Made by a program: the position numbers and the translations under genes. Positions 44,383-55,469 of a stretch of 64,000 nucleotides of DNA are shown piece after piece. How positions within the stretch are numbered: the stretch's first letter is position 1; every line of letters starts with the position of its first letter. Source of the DNA: Ypsolopha sequella (lineage: Eukaryota; Arthropoda; Insecta; Lepidoptera; Ypsolophidae); assembly GCA_934047225.1 (NCBI GenBank), contig CAKOHE010000091.1:372001-436000 (forward strand), in the 5' to 3' direction. The notes under the pieces are model-generated. The model ran no database searches, had not been told where the DNA came from, and was given only the letters and a program-made list of their open reading frames with translations.

Positions 44383-44930
44383 GTATGTTTTAGTTGGGGA
44401 TGTAGAGTCTAATGATTTGGCTGAAGTGCTATGTAAGGGTAGTTTCTTCGGATTTGTAGCGGAATTTAAATTTATTTAAACTTAGCCACACATGTACATA
44501 GTTAAAAGGTGGACGGAATTTCGCTAACCAATAACTGAAGCACTAGTTACCCCACTCGCTTATAAGCTCGAGACCGGCACGTACACATTCACATAATAGT
44601 AAGCCTATGATCCATAGTAAGTCCACTAACACACTTACAAACCGCCTCCGTCTTTTTTACGTCTATGCAGCCACATTGAAGAATGATGCTCAGCTAGCAT
44701 ACTATATATAAAAACTGACTTTTTTACTCTTATTGAAGTAGTTTGAAAATTTTTGGATTTTTAACAATACTGAAGTATTTTTTTGTATTCACAGCGACGA
44801 TGCTACAGTGTTATAAATAAATTAGTTTTAGGATGTTATACACTACTTATGCGTGTAATACTGGAACAATTTTTTGGCGTTATAGATAATGTCTGTGATT
44901 TTACCCGAAATCAAAGGAATATATCCTTAA
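44383..44930. other. K2P intron 1, start
   Basis: Begins with the donor GTATGT. No further exon recognised; AT-rich. Confidence 0.45.
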
Positions 44931-45348
44931 GGGGCTCCACAATGCTAAACATCAGTTTTGCATTGGATTCAGTTCCATCAACGTAGTTGGTAAAAATTTG
45001 AAAAAAATATGGCGTACTTTTTACTCAAGACAATTATTAATTACACTTCATAAATAAACAAACTTACAGTCTTCTTTTAATTATAATACTTTTAAAAAAG
45101 CATGAATTTCACTAAAAAAGCGATTCAGTTTCAGTGTATCAAAACCGATTGAAACGAAACCAACACAAGCTGATACTTAGTAGAAAAAAACATATTTATT
45201 ACATAAATAAATTATAGGTAATGTCCTCATGTAGCCGTGATTTCAAAATAATTGAAGTTTTGCGTGCGCGGCATCTGATTAGAGCAGGATAGACAGTTAA
45301 AGAACAAAAGCGTTAGAGCAAGACTGAATTTTAGCATTGTGCAGCCCC
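44931..45348. mobile_element. TTAA-flanked MITE, 418 bp
   Basis: GGGGCTCCACAATGCTAAA and its mirror TTTAGCATTGTGCAGCCCC end the element, with TTAA at 44,927-44,930 and 45,349-45,352. This is a different family from the other TTAA elements in the window. Non-coding. Confidence 0.87.
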
Positions 45349-45705
45349 TTAACCAACGAACCATATCTCTGAGCTTAACCCTTACTAATGAAAAAAATAT
45401 GTAACAATGGAAATCTATTGTTACGCTGGACGAATTCGTCCTCTTGGAGGCAAACAGGTTAGTTGGAACTGATTTCATACATAAACATCTGAGCCTACGA
45501 ATACGCCTATAACCATAGTTACATACATAATACAACAAAAGAAACACGAAAGCATTTCAAAAAAGAAAATTAAATAATAACAACAAAGAAACAGAAATAA
45601 TGTTTCCAGTACATTTTCATTGAAATTGAAATCAATGAAGTTATTGAAATTGTCGTAGGCGTAATTATTAATCCACTTACTCGGAATTATAACTGTTGAC
45701 AAATG

Positions 45706-46029
45706 TCACAAATGTGTCAAACGGGCACTGGCAGCCGCCGATCGGCGAGCTGCACGCATTGCTCGTGCGCTGAGCGTTGGCTGCGTCGTCGATAGGGGTG
45801 GGATGGTGGATGCACTTGATTCCTTTGATTGTTCCAATTGTTTGTTATTAGGGGCGGTTATTAAACAAAACGAACTCACAACATCGTCACTGTCACTGGG
45901 CACTGTCCTAAAGTTGCTCGATCCATCGAGAACCGGTTTCCAAGACGGAGCCAGCTGCCAACCATGAACGACACTCGCCTTGATAATGCCGAAATTGTAT
46001 CGGTGAAACGGTTGGCATATCAACAACAA
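45706..46029 (-). CDS. Unidentified open frame in GC-rich patch
   Basis: A 107-codon frame with a Ser/Asp-rich middle (TVPSDSDDVVSSF) and an Ala/Arg-rich end (ARAMRAARRSAAASARL). Base composition is unlike the AT-rich flanks, which suggests an exon or a mobile-element remnant. No family recognised. The plus strand also has a short frame with a donor-like CACGTGAGT at 46,036. Low confidence that it is translated. Confidence 0.25.
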   Translation of the reverse strand: MLLICQPFHRYNFGIIKASVVHGWQLAPSWKPVLDGSSNFRTVPSDSDDVVSSFCLITAPNNKQLEQSKESSASTIPPLSTTQPTLSARAMRAARRSAAASARLTHL

Positions 46030-46641
46030 GAATCACACGTGAGTGTTCCATCCGTATGTAATAATAATTTAGTATATCAGCTCACGCGAATTTTAATAAT
46101 GTCACAAATGTGGTTCATATTGTTTCATATTTCAAAAGTAAAGATAGGTCCTTATCGTAATATGATAGCACCAAAATGTTTTCATCTTTAAATGAGTGAC
46201 GCTCACACGTTTGGAATCAGTGCTCATCTGAACATAGTGATAGTTGGACGCCTTTTACGAGAAAAGGGTCTCAATATGACGTCGTGTGCATTTTAAAGTG
46301 CACTAACATTTCAAGGAATACGAATTAAGCCAAAAGTGTGACATTTCACATTTAAAACATATTCAAAAACAATGCTTAGATTTTAGGTGCCAGGGCTTAT
46401 CTAGACTTTTGAAATCTTTGTTGTAAACAGGGTTTCTTGACTTGAAATACCTGTAACAAATAATTCCATCGATGGTATTGTTTCTAATACAAACAATGTT
46501 TTTCCGAACCCAGATTTCTTCGTGTAACATGTCTGAATAAAAAATGAAGCTACTTAAAGAGGAAAAATCATTTATTTACGTACATTTAGTGCTATTCGTA
46601 GTTATGGCGAGAGTACAATTTAACACGTTATGTGACTAACT

Positions 46642-47816
46642 AGTAAATTTATTGTTTACTAGTTGAATGAATGAATGAATGAATGAATCAATTGACACTT
46701 TATTGTACATAAAAGACATATAAAAGAAAACAGAGTATTGTAAACATAATTTTGTACAAAGGCGGACTTATCACTTAAAGCGATTTCTTCCAGCCAACCT
46801 TTGGTTGGTGAAGAAAAAGTCACTAGAAAAGTAAAAATAGGGGGATAGACGTAATAGATAGAGTAAATTAAATGAAAATCAATAAAGTGTAAATACAAAT
46901 AACCTACCAAATTAAACTTAATTTTAATAGATATCATAGACTTACATAAACAAATACACAAGAATATATTAATAAATACATCTATAATATATATATGTAT
47001 ATACATTTAAATATCAATATAATAAGGGTAAATAAATGATGAGACTACCAACCTAATGAAACTTCATAGTGAGACCTGACTTTCCTCTTAAGGCCCTTAA
47101 TATCGCCAAATGGGTACTTTATAAAACCTTCTCCTCTTTTATGGCGAAGCCAAAAATGTTGAAAAAATGTATTATGGATTATCAACTCTAGGACAACATA
47201 TGAAACATTTTTCTTTTTCGTACCACCAAAACTTCTATATGAAAAATTGTTTCAACTGAATGGTGTTTTTTGGCTTGAATTTCCTACTGCTCCTAGGCGG
47301 CTTAGATGATTTAATTCATTTATGCTTTGATAAATAGGTAAACTTGATAGATATAAATCTAACATAGAATTATTCAATCGAACAACGACGCCCATGTGAA
47401 AAGTATTATTTTCTCCTATTTTGCCCTTTCAAGGACGCAGCGAGCGTCGTAACAGCCACCACGCATTGTGCACTGATTTGAACGTTATTTCAATGTTGTT
47501 TCCGTCGATATTCATACAGACAAACATCGAGCTGCTAATTTGGCGACGGTAATCGCCTTAAATATCGCCAAAGAAGACGACATACGAATCTCAGTAGGTA
47601 ACTCGTTCCAAAGAAACACAGCCTTGACCGCAAAACAATTCCCATATGCAGTAGAAGTGTGCTTAGGGATACTAAGCAGGTGACTTTTCCTGCAGCGTAA
47701 GGAATTGACGTATTTGAATTTGTCACGAAGATATTCAGGAGCAGAGGAATCGTTTAGTTTATTAATAACTAGTTTATTATATTATTTATTAACTAGTAGA
47801 TTTATTATTTACTAGT
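46642..47816 (-). mobile_element. 5'-truncated LINE with TGAA tail and target duplication
   Basis: Minus strand. The C-terminal piece (NDSSAPEYLRDKFKYVNSL, GNCFAVKAVFLWNELP, EIRMSSSLAIF) is of the CR1/Jockey kind and is interrupted by a MITE (47,092-47,557). The 3' end is a TGAA microsatellite (46,663-46,688). A 23-bp direct repeat with two mismatches, TAGTARATTTATTRTTTACT.. (46,641-46,663 and 47,794-47,816), looks like the target duplication. Removing the MITE joins SLAIF directly to KRKVRSHYE. Confidence 0.78.
47092..47557 (+). mobile_element. 466-bp TTAA-flanked MITE, copy 3
   Basis: Exactly the same length as copies at 28,998 and 29,887. TTAA at 47,088-47,091 and 47,558-47,561. Inserted in a LINE coding sequence. 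By eye it is the closest relative of copy 1. Confidence 0.88.
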
Positions 47817-47964
47817 ATAATGTGTGCCTTTCCTTGACATTTTCTGCTCTCTGTTATTTTATTGTTAAAAAAATTACTAATATTAAAAGTTGATAAGCTA
47901 GAGATTTAGTTAATATAACACTTTTTTATTATTTATTTATTAGTGTTAAAACAATTAAAAAAAA

Positions 47965-48366
47965 TTATAACTCCATATATTTCGGCCCTCGGTATGGGGC
48001 CGTCATCAGTCGAATGTAAAAAAACAGTGACATACAATATCATAATAGAAAAGTAAAAAAGTAAAAGTGACACTTGTAAACAATTTTATAAAAAATAAAA
48101 ACTAGGTTTCTGTACAGATGGTGTTTGTTACTTTTGATATTATTTAATCACTGCTCTTCTTGGATCATCATCATCATCCAAGAAGAGCAGTGATTAAATA
48201 ATATCAAAAGTAAACAACACATCTGTACAAAAACCAAGTTTATATATTTTTTTTTAAAGTTTAAAACTAAAATTCTTTACAAGTGTAACTTTTACTTTTT
48301 TATTATGATATTGTATGTTACTATTTTTTTAAATTTGTCTTTTTCATCAAAATGTAATCGACTGAT
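47965..48366. repeat. Near-perfect long hairpin, arms about 175 bp
   Basis: TCAGTCGA...AAGAAGAGCAGTGATT is followed, after about 12 nt of ATC repeats (48,168-48,176), by its mirror image ending CGACTGATGA. Only small indels and A/T-run differences separate the arms. The outer left border carries TATATTTCGGCCC...GGGGCCGTCATC, shared with hairpins at 35,687 and 59,385; the right border has lost it. Confidence 0.88.
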
Positions 48367-48392
48367 GATACTAATAATAATAAAATTCTTTT

Positions 48393-48746
48393 CAATGCAA
48401 GTGCTCGTAAAGGCCCACTTTTTATGCATCAAAACCGAACAGAAAGTCGATTATTTTGCCCAAGGGCAAAATTTATTTATTATTTTTTTTTTATTTATTT
48501 ATTCACAATGGTTGTCTAGCCTGCAGCCTTTCCGGTGTACCATAAATGTTATACTTTTTTTTCCACGGCTCTGGATACAGTCCTTTTGAGCCAATTATAA
48601 TTTAAAGTTCACAAGATTATATTTGTTTTATTTCCTCACACTATGCATTGAAAAACGTAGATGATGTACGGGCGTAAGAGCAATAAATTACTCGGTTACG
48701 TTTAAATTTATTCCTTTGCGCCCTTGTAGCATAAACTACTATTATC
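48393..48746 (+). repeat. 390-bp dispersed repeat, copy 1
   Basis: CAATGCAAGTGCTCGTAAAG ... CCCTTGTAGCATAAACTACT. The internal CGAGTGTTTTAAA segment present at 56.6 and 62.0 kb is shortened here. No coding frame; class unknown. Confidence 0.75.
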
Positions 48747-49419
48747 GTGCAAGTTAAATTTCTCTACACAGGATTTTCTACCAGCTAACCTTTGGCAATG
48801 GGGAATTTAAGGAAAATAAATGTTGGGTTATTGCCATGATTTTCAAATGTTTACAATGGTATGAATAGATATATATACATATTATACTTAAATACTTAGT
48901 AAATTATATCATACTTCATGCTATTAAACAAAATACATTAATAATTGATAAGTTCAAGTACTTATACTATCATGATGATTTTCAGCGAATAACCATTTTA
49001 TTTAAAACAACAAAAGGACTCTATTTTAATTTTGGTTTAAAAATAAATCTAAATATAAATAAAATGGGCCGTAAAATAACAAGACAAGATAAAATATATA
49101 TAGGTACCTATGTTAAAATGTGAGCAAAGAAAATACTTACGGTTTACATTTTACATTATTATTTATTATATACCATCAATTCTTATTCACCTTTCTTGTT
49201 GAGTAGGTATTGAGAAGAACGATAATTCTGGATTTGAGGAATTATTATTGAGGCACCCGAGGACAGTACAATATGTTCGATTGCGTACTGTCAACATATT
49301 TGAATTGGTCGGTGACGCGCGGCGCGCGGCGTGGCGGCTTGTTCGAGAGAATTGACTAAGCGCGATCGCGGCGTGACCTCGATACTACTATATTATATAT
49401 ATTTGTTAATTATTCAAGG
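48747..49419. other. Gene-free stretch
   Basis: 49,105-49,175 repeats 4612-4675 (AAGAAAATAC...GGTTTACATTT). 49,300-49,385 is a small CpG-rich patch (GACGCGCGGCGCGCGGCG) without a frame. Confidence 0.45.
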
Positions 49420-50047
49420 TGTTTATAAACGTGCAGCTGATATGGTTGAAATCGCAAAGATTTTTTAATTTTAGACTAGGAGCCAATGTTTGATTAGATA
49501 CTTAAATTTTATTATGTACTATATTGAATTAAACTAATTAATTTTGGTAACAATCACAAAGATTTTTAAGCAAACGCGTCGCCAGGAGGGCAAGATGACA
49601 TAAATTTTTAACACAATCTTCTTGGGTTTCTCGCCAATTTTTCGACTGCTTTATTATTAAAATCTAAAAAGTTTTTCGAATCTCTAGGGGGGGACAGCTA
49701 CCCCCTTCCCCCCTTTGACGTTGCCCATGTTTTTAAAGTAAAGTTCAGGAGCAAATATTTTTTATTACAATAATTAAGATAAGCAAGTAAGATTTCTTTA
49801 TGAGTTATAGTGTCTATATGTTTATTATGTATGATATGAATGTATGTTTGTTTGTAGTAGGTATGTATGTTTGGATGTTGCACTACGTCGTCGAGTGATA
49901 GCTCATTTGTTATAATTGGCTTCAAAGCATTTTAAGTATTGATTTTTTATTAGCTGCGAAACTAAAAGAAGGGACAACCCTACAACAGTAGGTATTTAAG
50001 TCTCGTACGGGGCGTGAGTTAAACTACTGTTCTGGTTTTACTATGAC
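49420..50047 (-). repeat. Inverted partner of the repeat at 3909-4600
   Basis: Reads in reverse the sequence from AACACCTTGAATAATTAA to CCAGAACAG, including the same C-run. By eye about 90% identical. Confidence 0.78.
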
Positions 50048-50208
50048 ACTAGTTTAAGGCGATATGTAAAAGTTTTAGCGTCCCTGTTACTCCATATGCG
50101 AAAAAACCCTCAGTGCGAGAGGGACGGATTCGTGGAAAAGTACCAAAAAGTCAGTTTTTTATTAATATAAAATGTTCTAAAGTTGCTATCAAAATTTAGT
50201 TTAACCAG

Positions 50209-50439
50209 CCCCTCTATTCTGTATCTTTAGTTGCCAACTGAACGAGGTCCCTATCATCAAAAACATAGATAAAAACTGAAATTTCAAAATAGCCTTTAGT
50301 GGGTATTGAACTATTAACAATCTGTGTCGTCACTTCAAATGCGAAAATATCCTTAGGACATCGGAATTCGATAGTATATCTATGTTTTTGATGATAGACA
50401 CCCAGTCCAGAAGGCAACTAGAGATACATAATAGGCCCG
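50209..50439. mobile_element. MITE, CWG-duplication family, copy 2
   Basis: CCCCTCTATTCTGTATCT ... ATAATAGGCCCG. Flanked by CAG (50,206-50,208) and CTG (50,440-50,442). 231 bp. Confidence 0.85.
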
Positions 50440-50442
50440 CTG

Positions 50443-50673
50443 CCCCCCTATTGTGTATCTTTAGTTGCCAACTGCACGAGGTGGCTATTATCAAAAACAT
50501 AGCTAAAAACTGAAATTTCAAAATTGCCTTTAGTGGGTATTGAACTATTAACAATCTGTGTCGTCACTTCAAGTGCGAAAATATTCTTAGGACATCGGAA
50601 TTCGATAGTATATCTATGTTTTTGATGATAGACACCCAGTCCAGAAGGCAACTAGAGATACACAATAGGCCCG
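50443..50673. mobile_element. MITE, CWG-duplication family, copy 3
   Basis: Directly follows copy 2, sharing the CTG between them and bounded by CTG (50,674-50,676). 231 bp. Same orientation as copy 2. Short frames inside are copies of each other and not genes. Confidence 0.85.
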
Positions 50674-50983
50674 CTGGTCCTAGATACCGTTAAAACAATA
50701 AGTTACTATGGTGGTTTAAATTATATTTTGAAATATTCCGACTACCCGTAATGGGTTTAAGAGGTGTATATTTTAAATATGTTTGTGCAACTGTATTTGT
50801 GTAAGTAAATAAATAAAATAAAATAAATGTGGAGAACACGGATACCTTCAATAAGTACTATAGTCTTAAAGGGTGGTGAAGAAATAGTAGATAGAAAAGG
50901 AAGCGCCCGCGCATAGGCGTCACAGAGAGCAACTCCGGCGCAGCGACTAATAGTAGGTATATAGTACAAAAGTTGATCTTGAT

Positions 50984-51238
50984 GTGCCAGATCCGGACAA
51001 AATTCTGAAGGAAAAGAGGAAAGAGTATGAAAAGAGGAGAGGAGCTACTGAATCGAATTTGAGTGTAGGAGATAAGGTCTATTTCAAGAATATGTGGAAG
51101 GTAAATAATCTTAGCTCAAACTATAACCCAACACTGTACAGAATACCAACCAAACGGGACAACTGTTGGGAAGAAATGTTGTTTATCTACAAAGAGCAGA
51201 GGGACAATGGAAAACGGTTCAGGAAAGGGATCAGATAG
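50984..51238 (+). pseudogene. Ty3/gypsy integrase C-terminal fragment
   Basis: KILKEKRKEYEKRRGATESN then LSVGDKVYFKNMWKVNNLSS and YNPTLYRI resemble the tail of Ty3/gypsy integrases (KRRGA...GD.V......L...Y.P..Y.I). It is orphaned, on the opposite strand to the gypsy fragment at 51.9-53.7 kb, and no LTR was seen. Confidence 0.6.
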
Positions 51239-51444
51239 AAGAGGCTGACGAAGAAGGAAATAATAATGAAAACAAAAAATGAAACTGTGATTTATTGAGT
51301 ATTTAATCGTAACTACTTATTCTACTTAACCTGATTTCTTAATACTAATATGTTATTAACTAGAATACCACAAATAGATATCCAATGTTCAATACTGTGT
51401 AAATGATAAAAATGGAAAGGACCAATAAAGCCCTACAAATAAGA

Positions 51445-51790
51445 ACTGCCTCCGTGGTCTAGTGGTCAGGGCCTTGATGGGCTCTCACTGTGGTTCAATT
51501 CCCGTGGGGAACACATATAAGGTAGTGAAAAGCCACTTTGTAAGTTGTTCTCAGTTTGGTTCGGAGACTGTAGGCTGAATCACTTGATTGTTCGAAAAGT
51601 AAGATAATTCCGTGCCTCGGAAGGCACGTTAAGCCGTTGGTCCCAGTCACTGTCTAGTGGTCGTTACGTAAGCCACGTCAGAGGCCATAAGGTGGTTTAA
51701 AAACTGCCCCATTCAATCTGGCCCATTCAGACGTAATACCCGCCATTATGTCGATTGCTGTTAAAGTGTGGTGTTTTTTTTTTTTATGTG
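51445..51790 (+). repeat. Lepidopteran tRNA-derived SINE
   Basis: The head CTCCGTGGTCTAGTGGTCAG ... GTGGTTCAATTCCC gives A and B boxes of RNA polymerase III. The body includes CTCGGAAGGCACGTTAAGCC and GTCACTGTCTAGTGGTCGTT, words I recognise from moth SINEs. It ends in a T-rich run before TGTGTGTG. Nearly full length. Confidence 0.82.
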
Positions 51791-51884
51791 TGTGTGAATA
51801 TGAGTGTTGCAATAATAAAAGCAAATATGGCGCTCCTAAAGCAGATTTTTTATTTTCCTGGTCAGGCTTTATATAAATATATTA

Positions 51885-53690
51885 TTTCACTTTAAACTGT
51901 AGAGAGCCACGACCAGGCACATAGAAGGCTGTCTTTTCCCTGTCAGGCTCGTCTATCAAAATTTGCCAAAAAGACTTTGACAGATCAACACTTGATAAAT
52001 ATTTAGCATCCTTCAAGTTGTCAAGGATTTCAGAAACGTATGGCAAGCTATAGGCATCTTTCTTGGTGACGGAATTTAGTTTCCGGCTATCCAGACAGAA
52101 ACGAGGCTTTCCATCCTTCTTGCCAACAACCAGTACAGGAGAGGACCAAGGGCTTTCGCAAGACTCTACATCTACAACATCCAACGCAATCATATCATCA
52201 ACCTGTTCAGTAATAATCCGCTACTTTTCCGGTGATATTCTATAATAACGTTGTCGGATAGGCTCAGCATCACCAGTATTGATGCTATGTTTGATCAGAT
52301 TAGTTCTACCCAAGCCTTTTCTTTCAAAAGATGTCTTTGAATTGCTCGACAATATTATCAGCAATCTGTTTCTGTGTGTCATCTAGATTTTCATAGGCTA
52401 GCATGACTTTCAGAAGGCTCTAGGATTATTGACAAACAAGGATCATTATCAAACAAATTCTCAATGTTAGATAAATATTTTGGGCAAAGGTTAAACTTAC
52501 TCCAGAAATCAATCCCTAATAGTAGCGATGTTTCAATTTCAGGAATAACATGTGACTTAATGATTGAAAATTTGCCCTAAAATGTAATTGGCAGAAGTAT
52601 ATACCAAAGGGAAGATATCCTCTGGCCACCGGCAGCAGTAACTGTTATTCTTTCTTCAGCACATAACACAAAATGTAATTGGCAGAAGTATGTACCCAAG
52701 GGAAGATATCCTCTGGCCACCGGCAGCAGTAACTGTTATTCTTTCTTCAGCACATAACACAAAATGTAATTGGCAGAAGTATATACCCAAGGGAAGATAT
52801 CCTCTGGCCACCGGCAGCAGTAACTGTTATTCTTTCTTCAGCACATAACACAAAATGTAATTGGCAGAAGTATATACCAAAGGGAAGATATCCTCTGGCC
52901 ACCGGCAGCAGTAACTGTTATTCTTTCTTCAGCACATAACACAAAATGTAATTGGCAGAAGTATGTACCCAAGGGAAGATATCCTCTGGCCACCGGCAGC
53001 AGTAACTGTTATTCTTTCTTCAGCACATAACACAAAATGTAATTGGCAGAAGTATATACCCAAGGGAAGATATCCTCTGGCCACCGGCAGCAGTAACTGT
53101 TATTCTTTCTTCAGTACATAACACAAAATGTAATTGGCAGAAGTATATACCCAAGGGAAGATATCCTCTGGCCACCGGCAGCAGTAACTGTTATTCTTTC
53201 TTCAGTACATAACACAAAATCAAACTGAAGTAAACGTTTATGAGAGTTTCCTCCTAAAATCGACACGACTGATCCAGAATCTAGTAATCCGAACATGTTG
53301 AGGTTATAGTGTTATTGATTTTGACTTTAATATAAGGACGAGGGTCGTCACTCGGTTTTGAATTGAAAACTGCGGAAGTTGAATAAGTCGAAAAGAAATT
53401 CTTAAGAGTCAACAGCCAATCATTCCAATCCGAGCTATCAAAATGATTGGCTACTGATTTTTCGCAATTTTCGTTGGTTAGTTTTTTGAAACAGAGTTTT
53501 TAGTTTGTCCACAGTTCGGACAATCAGGCACACGCACATCTTTCATTCCACATTTGAAACAAAATATTGTTCGCTCGGCAGTACAGTCCCTCATAGTGTG
53601 TGTGTCTACACGGCAGCGGTAACAATAAGTCTTATTTTTAAATATTTCGAAAGTAGGATTTTCCTTCGGTTTATTTGAGTTAGGAAAGCA
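51885..53690 (-). pseudogene. Ty3/gypsy retrotransposon fragment: gag zinc knuckles, protease, RT start
   Basis: Minus strand, 5' to 3'. CYRCRVDTHTMRDC and CFKCGMKD...CPNC (53,515-53,640) are nucleocapsid zinc knuckles. MFGLLDSGSVVSILGG (from 53,296) holds the protease active-site Asp-Ser-Gly. Then KHSINTGDAEPIRQRYYRI and the start of reverse transcriptase (SPWSSPVLVVGKKDGKPRF, LDSRKLNSVT, YLSSVDLSKSFWQI, the last with the first catalytic Asp). It stops at 51,885 before the YxDD box. A 91-bp tandem array expands the protease region, and in-frame stops (for example TAG after RISPEK) occur. A dead fragment. Confidence 0.82.
52581..53217. repeat. Tandem array, seven 91-bp units
   Basis: Units start at 52,581, 52,672, 52,763, 52,854, 52,945, 53,036 and 53,127 (AATGTAATTGGCAGAAGTAT...). 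Variant bases (TATACCAAAGG, TGTACCCAAGG, TATACCCAAGG) run A-B-C-A-B-C-C, and the last two units share CAGTACAT in place of CAGCACAT. It lies over the protease coding region. Confidence 0.95.
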
Positions 53691-53716
53691 TGGTTTGAAG
53701 TGCTGATAAGACTTTG

Positions 53717-54013
53717 TAATAAATATTAAATTTCATGGGTATTTCGTACAACAGATGAGTGTAAGACTAAATTTTTAATAGACAAATTTTATCCTGAACA
53801 ATAATACAACCGATTCGTATAATAAAATAGCGAGGGCTTATTTTTTCAATTTTGGTTCAGTTCCCGGGTGAGACAAGCAAATTTTAGAAGATCTTTGAAT
53901 GCAGTTTTGTTTCTTTTAAAAAATAAAGGAATGTTTCCTTTCAGTAAAATGAGCTAACTAAAGGATTTAAGGTAGTTCCCCTCCAGGGCCCTTAAATTTT
54001 TTCCAACCTGTAT
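53717..54013 (+). repeat. Single arm of the long-TIR element
   Basis: Matches the right arm of the element at 8310-9348 from TTGTAATAAATATTAAATTT to the terminus (TCCAACCTGTATA). No opposite arm nearby. It borders the gypsy gag fragment. Confidence 0.82.
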
Positions 54014-54133
54014 ATGGTTTCATCATGTTTCCATGTTTCCATTTATGGTTTCATCATAGGCTTTGTAAATTTTATGCAGAGTCCACACAAAAGTGCCCAT
54101 GGTCCTTTGTTTGTCTATTAAGGTCCTCCTTGT

Positions 54134-54496
54134 CAGTGGCGTATTTACCCTAGGGCCAAAAGGGCCATGGCCCGGGGCGGCAGGCTGCGAGGGGTGGCGC
54201 AAGTCGCACCTGGCGCTCAGCTTATAATATAATATATTTTCACAATCAATCATTACAATGTACCTACCTATCTTTTAATTTATAGTGCTTTTTGACATTA
54301 TACTTTTATTTGGAAAAATGGTGTGTATCTTTGTATGGCCTTTTGAGTTTTACATTATCATCGTTCTCAGTCCAAATCAACACACGGCTGGGTTTAATTT
54401 AATTTAATTATTGAAATATTTTTGCTTTTTTCTCGTTCATTCATGGGGCAGCAAACCTTACAGGCCCAGGGCGCCAAATTTTAAAATACGCCACTG
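54134..54496. mobile_element. hAT-type MITE with exact 8-bp duplication
   Basis: CAGTGGCGTATTTACC and its mirror TAAAATACGCCACTG end the element. CTCCTTGT occurs at 54,126-54,133 and 54,497-54,504. Eight-base duplication and CAG..CTG ends fit the hAT superfamily. 363 bp, non-coding. Confidence 0.88.
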
Positions 54497-54504
54497 CTCC
54501 TTGT

Positions 54505-55460
54505 GACCTAGAATCACCAACTTTTAGCTATTGCGGGAACTGCTGTTCAAATATTTCTGTACTAAGTTAACAACACTACCGCGCCGACAGACTCATTAAT
54601 TAAAAACCGAAACCTGCTCTTCCACTTAATTGTTTTAAACATTTAAATTTGGTTTGATCGTTGATTGGGACCACAAATAAAAACAAGTTTAGTGACTTTT
54701 TTTATAAGCACCGCGCCCATTTTTTTTTTCATGAGTACTCGCATGGGGCGTAGTATAACAGGTATTTTATAATATGTTTATTTTGTATTAAGGGCATCGA
54801 ATAAATAAAAGAAAAGTTACTCTCAGTTCTTTTTTAAATATACTGCCTTAAAAGGGTTTGCGGTAAATACCGAAAACCCTCTTATTTTGGGAAGATTAGC
54901 GAATAAAAAAATCGGGACTAAAATTTTTAAAACTGTGGCAACCCTTAAACTTTGTGAAATAAAAAAAATATCCGTACAGAGCTACATAGAACACAGTGAG
55001 GGGGTGCCCTATAATAAAACAGAAAATAAATATAAGAACCACCCTACAGTATATTATATTTTATAATTTTTGTGATTCAATAACTATGTACATTGTTTGT
55101 TTTTCGTTTGAAAGTTGATTTCATTTTTGTTTTTATTGTCAGTTTGATCTCAAATGTAATTTTCAAAAACAGTTCGTCCCGAATGCCATCCGATTCCATG
55201 ATTCGTAATAATTTTTTACAGCACACACTTTACAATTTTTTTTATCAATTAATACTTTATATTCTCTGCTGTTAGCTTAATGTTGTCTCATTTATACACA
55301 GAATAAATTATAAAATTTGGATATATCGTTCCTAAGAAAAATGCAATAATGTTAGTACTGAAAATTGAGTTTCCTTCAAATTCTCCATAGAAAACAGCAA
55401 TTTTATAGGTAATGAACTAATTTAATGTGTACGACATATGTTTTCGAAACACTGAAATGC
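54505..55460. other. Gene-free stretch
   Basis: AT-rich; no repeat end or coding motif recognised. Confidence 0.45.
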
Positions 55461-55469
55461 GCTCCAAAA

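Larger units (their letters stand above)
50058..50720 (-). mobile_element. 418-bp TTAA element, split by two MITEs
   Basis: Starts at TTAA (50,054-50,057) as GGCGATATGTAAAAG and matches the intact copies up to AAATTTAGTTTAACCAG (50,208). It resumes at GGTCCTAGATACCG after the MITE pair. The far end is truncated. Confidence 0.7.

Noticed and set aside
50214..50651. Paired 67-74-codon frames MPSGLGVYHQKHRYTIEF...
   Set aside because: They repeat because the MITEs repeat (also at 26,977); no sign of coding constraint.
52581..53217. CRISPR array
   Set aside because: Units are contiguous 91-bp repeats without spacers, in eukaryotic retroelement DNA.
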